Shown: positions 53,255 to 60,867 of the stretch, piece after piece
How the letters are laid out: the number at the start of each line of letters is the position of its first letter
Numbering within the stretch: the stretch's first letter is position 1
Assembly: GCF_003946335.1 (NCBI RefSeq)
Contig: NZ_RHNX01000008.1
Span: 1 to 64,000, forward strand
Source of the DNA: Levilactobacillus fujinensis
GTDB lineage: Bacteria > Bacillota > Bacilli > Lactobacillales > Lactobacillaceae
Direction of reading: 5' to 3'
Length of the DNA stretch: 64,000 nucleotides
Program-made: the position numbers and the translations under genes
The notes under the pieces: generated by a model
What the model was told of the DNA's origin: nothing
Seen by the model: only the letters and a program-made list of their open reading frames with translations
The model's database searches: none

Positions 53255-55309
53255 ATGATTTATGAAGATAATAACCGCCTATACTTACGTAATGCGAGTG
53301 AACTGCTCGAGGTTCAAGCCTGGGGCGAAAATAGTCTCCGGGTTCGTAGTAGCAAGTACGCTGAATATACCGGTAGAAATAATGCGCTCACCGAGAAAGT
53401 AGCGACGGGGAATGCCGTCGTGACGGTTGATGAGGGCCATCACACGGGACAGATTACGAATGGGAAGTTAACCGCGAAGATCGATGCCTTTAAGAACCTC
53501 AATTTCTATAATCAAAAGGGCGACCTGCTTTTAAAGGGATATCAACGTAATCGGATCGATGATATGTCCGCGGGTGAAAATGACGAGAAGGTCAACCACT
53601 TTAACAGTGCTCTGAATATTGATTCTAGAGAGTTCAAAGCGATTCCCGGTGGTGACTTCGAATTGAAGGTGCGCTTTGACGCGGCGGCTGATGAAAAGCT
53701 ATTTGGCATGGGACAGTATCAACAGGACTTTTTGAATTTGAAGAATGCCAAATTAGAATTAGCCCATCGGAATTCGCAAGCTAGTGTCCCGTTTGTTCTT
53801 TCAAGTAAGGGCTACGGTATGCTGTGGAACAATCCGGCAATTGGTGAGGTTAGTTTTGCCAAAAACTTAACGGAATGGCATGCGCTGTCCACAAAGGAAA
53901 TGGATTACTGGATAACCTGTGGGGATACGCCAAGTGCTATTGAAGAGCAATATGCAGCCGTTACCGGGAAGGTCCCGATGATGCCCGACTATGCGATGGG
54001 GTATTGGCAATGCAAGCTACGTTACCGGACGCAAGACGAACTGTTAGCGGCCGCACATGAATTTAAGGATCGCAATTTGCCAATCAGTGTCATCGTCATT
54101 GACTACTTCCACTGGCCAAAGTCCGGCGAATACACGTTTGATAAGACCTACTGGCCAGATCCAGAAAAAATGATCAAAGAACTGCATGAAATGGGGATTA
54201 AGCTCATGGTTTCAGTGTGGCCAACGGTTGATCAGACCAGTTCACACTATCAAGAAATGAAGGAACAAGGTTACCTGGTTCAGACCGAGCGCGGTGTCCC
54301 AATTACCATGGACTTTTTAGGGAACAATGGCTTTGTTGATTTCACCAATCCTGATGCACAGACTTATTTATGGCAATTATTAAAGAAAAACTATGCTGAT
54401 AAAGGGGTCGACTTGTTCTGGTTGGACGAAGCCGAACCCGAATACACGGTCTACGACTTCGATAACTATCGCTACCACAATGGGACGAACCTTCAGATTG
54501 GAAATACGTATCCCGTAGCCTACTCCAAGGCGATTTATGATGGCCAAACAGAAGAAGGCAACAAGCAAGTCATCAACCTTGTTCGCTGTGCCTGGGCCGG
54601 TAGCCAAAAATATGGTGCTCTGGTTTGGTCTGGTGATATCGATTCTAGTTTCCAATCCTTACGGAACCAACTCGCAATTGGTCTGAATATGGCGATTGCG
54701 GGGATTCCATGGTGGACCACAGATATCGGTGGTTTTCACGGTGGTGTGGATGATAATGAGAGTTTCCGTGAACTGGTTACCCGGTGGTTCGAATTTGCCA
54801 CGTTCTGCCCCGTTATGCGGATGCACGGGGACAGGGAACCACATACTGAGCCACTGAGTGATATTGGCGGCGGTAAGATGCCTTCTGGTGGTGCCACTGA
54901 GCCTTGGGCCTATGGGGACAAGGTTTACGGCATCATGCGGAAATACTTGAACCTGCGGGAAAATCTTAAGGACTATATTCGGGTACAAATGCAGGCAGCA
55001 CATGAAAAGGGGACGCCGGTGATTCGGCCACTGTTCTACGATTTCAGTGCCGATAAGGCCGCTTGGGATGTCGAAAATCAATACATGTTTGGGTCAGATA
55101 TTTTAGTTGCACCGGTCTTATTTGAAGGCGCCAAACAGCGAGATGTCTACTTACCAGCTGGCACAACTTGGGTCAACGTTTATACGAACGAGTCCTATGC
55201 TGGTGGGCAACAGATTACGGTTGCTACGCCATTAGCTCAGTTGCCAGTCTTTGTTCGGCAAGCGGCGCAAGCAAGCTTAGCACCGGCATTTACAGCAATT
55301 ACGCAATAA
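53255..55309 (+). CDS. GH31 alpha-xylosidase-like glycosidase
   Basis: 684-residue family 31 glycoside hydrolase with no signal peptide. The N-terminal beta domain is followed by the (beta/alpha)8 barrel from about 245. The nucleophile is D391 (DLFWLDEAEPEY) and the acid/base is D461 (ALVWSGDIDSSF). The WLDEAEP form is typical of alpha-xylosidases. With a XylP-type transporter next to it, the substrate is probably an alpha-xyloside such as isoprimeverose; alpha-glucosidase activity cannot be excluded. The ATG at 53255 is set by AAAGGGGTTAGGACG. First gene of a three-gene operon. Confidence 0.9.
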   Translation: MIYEDNNRLYLRNASELLEVQAWGENSLRVRSSKYAEYTGRNNALTEKVATGNAVVTVDEGHHTGQITNGKLTAKIDAFKNLNFYNQKGDLLLKGYQRNRIDDMSAGENDEKVNHFNSALNIDSREFKAIPGGDFELKVRFDAAADEKLFGMGQYQQDFLNLKNAKLELAHRNSQASVPFVLSSKGYGMLWNNPAIGEVSFAKNLTEWHALSTKEMDYWITCGDTPSAIEEQYAAVTGKVPMMPDYAMGYWQCKLRYRTQDELLAAAHEFKDRNLPISVIVIDYFHWPKSGEYTFDKTYWPDPEKMIKELHEMGIKLMVSVWPTVDQTSSHYQEMKEQGYLVQTERGVPITMDFLGNNGFVDFTNPDAQTYLWQLLKKNYADKGVDLFWLDEAEPEYTVYDFDNYRYHNGTNLQIGNTYPVAYSKAIYDGQTEEGNKQVINLVRCAWAGSQKYGALVWSGDIDSSFQSLRNQLAIGLNMAIAGIPWWTTDIGGFHGGVDDNESFRELVTRWFEFATFCPVMRMHGDREPHTEPLSDIGGGKMPSGGATEPWAYGDKVYGIMRKYLNLRENLKDYIRVQMQAAHEKGTPVIRPLFYDFSADKAAWDVENQYMFGSDILVAPVLFEGAKQRDVYLPAGTTWVNVYTNESYAGGQQITVATPLAQLPVFVRQAAQASLAPAFTAITQ

Positions 55310-55329
55310 TTATGTAGGAGGCGACAATC

Positions 55330-55524
55330 GTGAAAATGTTTTCTAGAATGTTTGCGGGCCAGTCCTTGATTTCATGGGGCTTGCAGTTGATTTTAATCTA
55401 TGTTGCGTGGCAAGTTGCGGACCATCATATCGAAAACAATCTGTGGACGATCACCGGTGTCGCCGTCTTATTACTATTAACTTACGCTAGCTTATCACGT
55501 GATGGTAAGCAACGGACAAAATAG
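55330..55524 (+). CDS. Small membrane protein within the GH31 operon
   Basis: 64 residues, MKMFSRMFAGQSLISWGLQLILIYVAWQVADHH at the start, with two hydrophobic segments (about 12-28 and 38-54) and a basic end (LSRDGKQRTK). GTG start with AGGAGGCGACAATC upstream; it lies 20 bases after the GH31 gene and 18 before the transporter, so it is translated from the same mRNA. No family recognised. The position suggests an accessory role to the transporter or glycosidase. Confidence 0.75.
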   Translation: MKMFSRMFAGQSLISWGLQLILIYVAWQVADHHIENNLWTITGVAVLLLLTYASLSRDGKQRTK

Positions 55525-55542
55525 AAAGCGAGGAGTTAAGCG

Positions 55543-56958
55543 ATGAGTTCGAATGCGGGACAATCAGATCACAACGTCGCAGCGGCCCAGGCACTACTTA
55601 AAAATGACCGCCTGCCCTTTCACCGTAAGGTCACGTATGGTTTTACGGATATGGCCGGTAACTTACTTTACTGTATCGTCGGGTCATACATGTTGTATTT
55701 CTTCACCAATGTCTTTGGCTTGAGTGTTGGGACAGCCGGGTCGTTATTGTTACTGGGACGGTTCATTGATGCCATTGGGGCACCAGTGATGGGCGTCTTG
55801 GTTGACCATACCCACAGTAAGTACGGGAAGAGTCGACCATGGTTCTTGTGGATGGCCTTACCATTTACTATCTTCATCTGGTTACTGTTTACGACGCCAG
55901 CCATCAGTGGGACGGCTAAAATCGTCTATGCGGGTGGAATGTATATTTTGGCTGAATTAGCTTATACGGCCATGTCGACGCCAATTACGTCGGTACTGCC
56001 CAACCTGACCTCTAATTCGGATGACCGGATGTCTGCCAACTCGATCCGACTGGTTTTAGGGAACGTTGGGAACTTCTTTGCGGTCACATTTATCATGCCT
56101 TTGGCTAGTGCTGTGGGCCACGGCAACGAGCAACGTGGCTGGTCGATTGCCGTCGGAATTTATGCGGTGATTGGTTTTATTCTCCTGATGATTGGCTTCT
56201 TGGACATGCGGGAGAAGAACATTGAAAACGATGAGATCGTCACGATCAAGGAAAGTCTGAAGGCCACTAAAGGCAACTGGCCGTGGATTTTGATTGTAGC
56301 GGCGAACCTGATTTACTGGACGGCCTATTCCGCAAGAAATGCAGCCTTACCTTACTACTTTCAGTATAACTTGGATGATAAAGGGTTGATTTCATTCTTC
56401 AACGGATTCTCGATCATTCAAATCATCGGGATGGCTTCGGTGCCATTCTTCGTTAAGTTCATGCATAAATGGGGAACAACCGTCTTCATGCTTGCCATGA
56501 CAATGGTCGGTCAGATCTGGATGGGGTTAGCTGGTGGCAACGTTACCTCTGCGTTAATCGGTTGGATTCTGGCATGTATCGGTTCTGGGTCTGCTTGTAC
56601 CATGTTCTTCGCTATGGTTGGGGATACCGTCGACTTTGGTGAATGGAAGAGCGGCGTTCGTGCCAACGGCCTGCTAACGGCGATGGGAGCGTCCTTCTGT
56701 ATTCAGATGGGGTCTGGCTTTGGTTCCTTTATTGCCGCAAAGATCATGGCAGCGTTTGGGTTCTCGGCAGCTAAGGCAACGCAATCCGCTGCTAGTATGA
56801 GCTCTATTAGTTTTACGTTCATCTGGATTCCGGTTATTATTTATGCCATTAGTTTGATTATCATGGTCATTTACCGTAAGTGGGAACGTCACGAACCAAT
56901 TGTGACCGAGGAACTTGCTGAACGACATGCACAAACACAGGAAGATGCTGCAGAATAG
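55543..56958 (+). CDS. GPH-family alpha-xyloside symporter, XylP-like
   Basis: 471-residue transporter with 12 membrane helices. Family signatures: LPFHRKVTYGFTDMAGNLLYCIVGSYMLYFFTNVFG, and the loop DAIGAPVMGVLVDHTHSKYGKSRPWFLWMALPF. The same family as the transporter at 38224 but clearly diverged, so probably with a different cargo. ATG start with GCGAGGAGTTAAGCG upstream. Last gene of the GH31 operon; a family A fragment with a hairpin follows as probable terminator. Confidence 0.9.
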   Translation: MSSNAGQSDHNVAAAQALLKNDRLPFHRKVTYGFTDMAGNLLYCIVGSYMLYFFTNVFGLSVGTAGSLLLLGRFIDAIGAPVMGVLVDHTHSKYGKSRPWFLWMALPFTIFIWLLFTTPAISGTAKIVYAGGMYILAELAYTAMSTPITSVLPNLTSNSDDRMSANSIRLVLGNVGNFFAVTFIMPLASAVGHGNEQRGWSIAVGIYAVIGFILLMIGFLDMREKNIENDEIVTIKESLKATKGNWPWILIVAANLIYWTAYSARNAALPYYFQYNLDDKGLISFFNGFSIIQIIGMASVPFFVKFMHKWGTTVFMLAMTMVGQIWMGLAGGNVTSALIGWILACIGSGSACTMFFAMVGDTVDFGEWKSGVRANGLLTAMGASFCIQMGSGFGSFIAAKIMAAFGFSAAKATQSAASMSSISFTFIWIPVIIYAISLIIMVIYRKWERHEPIVTEELAERHAQTQEDAAE

Positions 56959-57025
56959 AAAAATTGTTTGCTAGGATTGTCGAAACGGCAGGATTTTTAA
57001 CCGTACCGACAGTATCTCTAGTTGA

Positions 57026-57118
57026 GAGCGAAACCGTTTGCTTTTTAGGTGGGCGTTTCGGCCATATAAACTTGAACAACAAACGGGCCTGGGACAAAAT
57101 CTCAGGCTCGTTTGTTGC
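57026..57118 (+). repeat. Repeat family A, 3' fragment, terminator of the GH31 operon
   Basis: GAAACCGTTTGCTTTTTAGGTG and CGTTTCGGCCATATAAA match the fragment at 32438. It ends with CAACAAACGGGCCTG (from about 57077) pairing CAGGCTCGTTTGTTG (to 57117). Confidence 0.65.
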
Positions 57119-57120
57119 GC

Positions 57121-57146
57121 AAAAAAACTCGGGCGAGGCTCGAGTT
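57121..57146 (-). terminator. Terminator of the aldo/keto reductase gene
   Basis: On the minus strand AACTCGAGC pairs with GCCCGAGTT and is followed by TTTTT, 28 bases after the stop at 57174. Confidence 0.75.
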
Positions 57147-57173
57147 TTAACTTAATTTGAAAATGGGATGAAG

Positions 57174-58157
57174 CTAATCGGGATCAGCTAGTGATTTACC
57201 ATTGGCACTGGTTTTAAAGCCAGCAAAAGCGTTATCGATGGTCTGGTACTCAGCGGGACTCAGTGTCACTTCTAGAGCCTGAGCATTGGCTTCGACCTGA
57301 CTTGCACGCTTGGCGCCAGGGATAACGACGCTGATCAGTGGGTCTTGCATGTACCAGGCCAGAACAGTCTGGGTGACAGTTGCTTGATGCGCGGCGGCAA
57401 TTGGCCGAACTTGGTCGATAGCCTTTAAAGCAAGGCTGTAGCGGGGTTCTTGGAAGTCACTGATCTGGCTACGAATATCGTCAGCCGGGAAGGTGACTGA
57501 TTGCGCATACTTACCGGTTAATAGGCCGGAAGCTAGTGGGAAATACGGGACAAAGCTAATCTGATGGTCTTTTAAATAAGGCATGAGGTCAGCCTCATGG
57601 TCACGATGAAGGAGGCTGAATTCGTCTTCTACAACATCTACGTAGCCATCGGCATTGGCTTCTTTGACTTGGTCCAAGCTGAAGTTCGAAAGGCCAATCG
57701 CCCGAATTTTACCCTGTTCGCGCAAGCGTTGAAGCGCGCCAACGGCCTCGGCCTTGGGTGTTTGCTTATCTGGAAAATGAATATAGTAAATATCGAGATA
57801 GTCGGTATTTAAGCGCTTCAGGCTGGCCTCAACTTGTTGTGTCAAAAAGTCAGGATCATTGGAAATGACTTGTTCACCACTTGAAAAGTCCTGTGCCCCC
57901 TTAGTGGCCAGCGTAAAGCTGTGACGGTTGAAGTCGTGCATCGCTTGGCCCACCAGTTCTTCAGAGTGACCGAGACCATAAACAAAGGCGGTATCTAGCA
58001 ACTGAATACCGTGATCAAGTCCTGCTTTAACTAGGTTTAAGCCATCTTCATCCTTTAAATTAGGGAAGAGGTTATAACCACCGACAGCATTGGTTCCAAG
58101 GCCTAGGGGTGTAGTTTGCACGTCTGTCTTGCCAATTGTTACCATTTCGTGTGTCAT
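57174..58157 (-). CDS. Aldo/keto reductase
   Basis: 327-residue NADPH-dependent oxidoreductase. The barrel shows GLGTNAVGGYN (near residue 18), the catalytic Asp/Tyr region LLDTAFVYGLGHSEELVG, the Lys in LATKGAQ and the His in YIHFPDKQTP (usually HxPD), with a C-terminal cofactor region ISVVIPGAKRASQVEANAQAL. The family reduces aldehydes and ketones; the physiological substrate is unknown. ATG start with AGGAGG upstream. Divergent from an NAD(P)-binding gene. Confidence 0.92.
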   Translation of the reverse strand: MTHEMVTIGKTDVQTTPLGLGTNAVGGYNLFPNLKDEDGLNLVKAGLDHGIQLLDTAFVYGLGHSEELVGQAMHDFNRHSFTLATKGAQDFSSGEQVISNDPDFLTQQVEASLKRLNTDYLDIYYIHFPDKQTPKAEAVGALQRLREQGKIRAIGLSNFSLDQVKEANADGYVDVVEDEFSLLHRDHEADLMPYLKDHQISFVPYFPLASGLLTGKYAQSVTFPADDIRSQISDFQEPRYSLALKAIDQVRPIAAAHQATVTQTVLAWYMQDPLISVVIPGAKRASQVEANAQALEVTLSPAEYQTIDNAFAGFKTSANGKSLADPD

Positions 58158-58302
58158 CGAATATCCTCCTAATATGAAAACGAATTCAAATACACATTCA
58201 TTATACCGAATTCAGGTTTATTCCCAAGCGACTTGGTTCAGAAATTGCCGATTGACCGTTGTTTCTGGTACACTGGGAACCAAGGAAAAAGGAGCGAAAT
58301 TC

Positions 58303-58905
58303 ATGACAACTTATTTAATCGTGGGAGCTACGCCGTTGGGGCAACTAGTTGCCCAGCAACTCATTGATCTTCAAGCGGGAACGGTTCGGATTCTACATGA
58401 CACAGCTGACGACTTACCAGCTAGCATAACTGCTAAGGCAACCGTGTTTAGTGGCGATTTAACTAAAGAAGCCACGTATGATGATGCGTTAAAGGATGCA
58501 CCCGTTATTTTTTCTGCCCTTGAGGGGATGGACGTGGATCTCGCATTTGAAGCATTATTTGACGCGCAGTACCATCATCAGTTGAAGCTGACTCGGTTTA
58601 TCATGCTTAGCACAGCCGGAGTTGATCAGGAAGTTAGTGGTGAACTAACTTATCCGGGAATCGATGATTCCAAAGAATATTTGAATCAGCAGCGATATGC
58701 TGCCAAGTTGGTGGATGAAGCCGAATTTCCGTACACAATTTTGCGACCGGTCACGTTGGTAGCTACAGCAGCGAGTGAACCGCAGATCATCAAGGAGGGT
58801 AATGCCGTACCAGCCGGGACCGTGTCACAGATGACGGTTGCCCAGGTGGTGGTTGATTTACTCCAAAATGGTGGTGCCGACTACCAATCACTGGCCATTT
58901 GCTAA
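58303..58905 (+). CDS. NAD(P)-binding, NmrA-like protein
   Basis: 200-residue single Rossmann-domain protein, MTTYLIVGATPLGQLVAQQLIDLQ at the start, with the GATPLG nucleotide-binding motif, then FIMLSTAGVDQEVSG and YTILRPVTLVAT, typical of YwnB/NmrA-like atypical short-chain dehydrogenases. ATG at 58303 is set by AAAAAGGAGCGAAATTC; the long upstream open frame overlaps the neighbouring gene and is spurious. A promoter-like TTGCCG, 18 bases, TGG-TACACT lies just before. Function unknown. Confidence 0.85.
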   Translation: MTTYLIVGATPLGQLVAQQLIDLQAGTVRILHDTADDLPASITAKATVFSGDLTKEATYDDALKDAPVIFSALEGMDVDLAFEALFDAQYHHQLKLTRFIMLSTAGVDQEVSGELTYPGIDDSKEYLNQQRYAAKLVDEAEFPYTILRPVTLVATAASEPQIIKEGNAVPAGTVSQMTVAQVVVDLLQNGGADYQSLAIC

Positions 58906-58982
58906 ATCTTTCCCAAAACCCTGTGAAAATTCAGGCCGTTTAGAGAATTGTTTGGTAGAATAGACGCAGTGGGGTGAAGGTA

Positions 58983-59351
58983 TTGGCATTAAAAATAGAC
59001 GATCAGCAATTAGCAGCAATCCGTGAGCGGATGGGTGAAGCCAATCAGCGTGCCCACTTCGTTATTTTTCAGTCAACGGAGAAAGAATCCGGTAAAATTT
59101 TACGTTTAATTACGGACATTGAAAGTTTTCGGACGATTCAAGAACAACATGCGGATGATTCAAATATGGAAATTATTCAAGATATTGTTCCGATTACAGA
59201 TACCTTGGCTCGGTGGGCAGTTGCGGAGAACATGGCCGCACAGCAACAGAACGATGATGCGGAAATTTTAAAAGATCTGGAACATTATACGAACGAAGTT
59301 TTAAAGGAAAATCATCAGGCGATTAATCCACCAGATGATGAAACGGACTAG
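58983..59351 (+). CDS. Conserved-looking cytoplasmic protein, unknown function
   Basis: 122 residues, soluble and acidic, with AIRERMGEANQRAHFVIFQSTEKESGKILRLITDIESFRTIQEQHAD and a C-terminal helical stretch rich in Glu/Asn ending NPPDDETD. I do not recognise the family. The TTG at 58983 is preferred because GGGGTG lies six bases upstream; an in-frame GTG at 58974 lacks a ribosome-binding site. Own terminator downstream. Confidence 0.7.
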   Translation: MALKIDDQQLAAIRERMGEANQRAHFVIFQSTEKESGKILRLITDIESFRTIQEQHADDSNMEIIQDIVPITDTLARWAVAENMAAQQQNDDAEILKDLEHYTNEVLKENHQAINPPDDETD

Positions 59352-59379
59352 GTGCTTACCGCGGTGAGCATCTTTTTTT
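59351..59379 (+). terminator. Terminator
   Basis: GGTGCTTACC (59351-59360) can pair with GGTGAGCATC (59363-59372), followed by seven T. Confidence 0.8.
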
Positions 59380-59614
59380 AAAAGTAGAAAAGAACGTTTG
59401 TTCGGATTGGGCTACTCATAGTGTACGAAAGAGTTTACAGAAAAACAAGTCCATCTAAGTTGGGGAAGTGCCGGTTAAGTCAGTGAATACGGCACAGAAG
59501 CTCCCGTTAAATTTATTAAATTATAAAAAAATGGGTCTTCTACTCCCCGTTTAGCTACAAATACTGATAAACTGAGTTTAAGCTTCAGGGGAAGCTTTTC
59601 GAGGAGGGGATTTC

Positions 59615-60631
59615 ATGAAAAATAAACGGTTATTTTTAGCAAGCTTAGCACTTATTTTGAGTGTTCTATTAATCGGGGGAACGACGGCACAGGCAAAAAG
59701 TAAGACGGTGACCAAAACGGTTACTTTTGGCCAATTGACTAATAAAAATACGCAGCGTTTAGCGGCAATTCGCCAGGCGGCTCGAGAACAAATTCTAAAG
59801 CAGACGAAGTCGAAGGGGGGTCAGGTAACGGCGGTATACAAGGTTAAGCTCCCGAAAAACATGGCCAAGAAGGCAACATTAACGGCGACGGGATTGCAAA
59901 TGAATCTATTGGCAAATAGCTTCAAAGTCAAGCAGATTACGATTCCCTACACGCAACTGAAGGGTAAGGTTCTTAATCGTTACCTACCGAAGGCGAATCG
60001 CACGACTACGGTTAAAACTAATAAGATGGTCGCGCTGACCTTTGACGATGGCCCCGATCCAACACTAACGCCGCGACTACTCAAGACGTTAAAGACGTAC
60101 AAGGTTCACGCAACCTTCTTTGAGGTGGGGCAGAGTGTTAGTCGTTACCCTAAGATTTCGCGAGCTGTCCTGGCTGGTGGAAATGAGCTGGGCAACCATT
60201 CTTGGAACCATCCTAATTTTAGTGCGATTGGTACGGCACAGACGGTCAGCCAGATTACGCGGACGAACCGGGCCATTTTTCAAGCAACCGGAACGTTACC
60301 ACAGTACGTACGCCCACCATACGGGAATATTACGGCAGCTGAGGGGCGTGCAATCGAGCAACCGATTATTCGCTGGTCGGTCGATTCACGTGATTGGTCT
60401 TACTTAAATACGGCTAAAGATATTAATGAAGTTATGAAGGATACGCGTGGCGGTGATATTGTGCTCATGCACGACATTCACGCGCAGTCGGTCGCAGCAG
60501 TGCCAACGATCATTAAGCGATTGAAGGCTAAGGGTTACAAGTTGGTCACGGTCAGTCAGTTGCTGAACTACCAGGCATTGCCGGGCTTACAATACTTTGG
60601 CGCTAAGGATTACCGGACGGCTGGAAAGTAA
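59615..60631 (+). CDS. Secreted polysaccharide deacetylase
   Basis: 338 residues. A signal peptide (MKNKRLFLASLALILSVLLIGGTTAQA) is followed by an N-terminal beta domain and a NodB domain from about 140. Motif 1 is ALTFDDGPDP (catalytic D and metal D), motif 2 is GNHSWNHPNF (the HxxxH metal site), motif 3 is RPPYG, motif 4 is WSVDSRDW and motif 5 is IVLMHDIH. These are complete, so it should be active, probably removing N-acetyl groups from peptidoglycan outside the cell. ATG start with GAGGAGGGGATTTC upstream. Monocistronic. Confidence 0.93.
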   Translation: MKNKRLFLASLALILSVLLIGGTTAQAKSKTVTKTVTFGQLTNKNTQRLAAIRQAAREQILKQTKSKGGQVTAVYKVKLPKNMAKKATLTATGLQMNLLANSFKVKQITIPYTQLKGKVLNRYLPKANRTTTVKTNKMVALTFDDGPDPTLTPRLLKTLKTYKVHATFFEVGQSVSRYPKISRAVLAGGNELGNHSWNHPNFSAIGTAQTVSQITRTNRAIFQATGTLPQYVRPPYGNITAAEGRAIEQPIIRWSVDSRDWSYLNTAKDINEVMKDTRGGDIVLMHDIHAQSVAAVPTIIKRLKAKGYKLVTVSQLLNYQALPGLQYFGAKDYRTAGK

Positions 60632-60671
60632 AGTTAGCCTGGACGTCCGCAATATGAAAAGAGTAACGCGT

Positions 60672-60701
60672 AAGACTGGTGTAAAATGCGCCAGTCTTTT
60701 T
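60672..60701 (+). terminator. Terminator after the deacetylase gene
   Basis: AAGACTGG (60672-60679) pairs with CCAGTCTT (60691-60698), followed by T residues. Confidence 0.85.
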
Positions 60702-60764
60702 AATTTGCCGGTTCCAAAAGGATAGGGGCAAAGGGCGTGTCATATATGGGTGGAAAAAGTTCTT

Positions 60765-60794
60765 TTGTTAATCGTTGAACACCATAAGTATAAT
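60765..60794 (+). promoter_or_regulatory. Promoter of the adhesin gene
   Basis: TTGTTA (60765-60770), 18 bases, TATAAT (60789-60794). It lies about 75 bases before the adhesin start. Confidence 0.6.
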
Positions 60795-60867
60795 GGAAAA
60801 TTACGTGTATACTAAGAATTGTATAGAGACTACGTAGCTTGCTTTAGGACCTTTGAGGAGGAATATC

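Noticed and set aside
58090-58302. 71-residue N-terminal extension of the NAD(P)-binding protein
   Set aside because: It overlaps the divergent gene and promoter. A good ribosome-binding site precedes the internal ATG at 58303.
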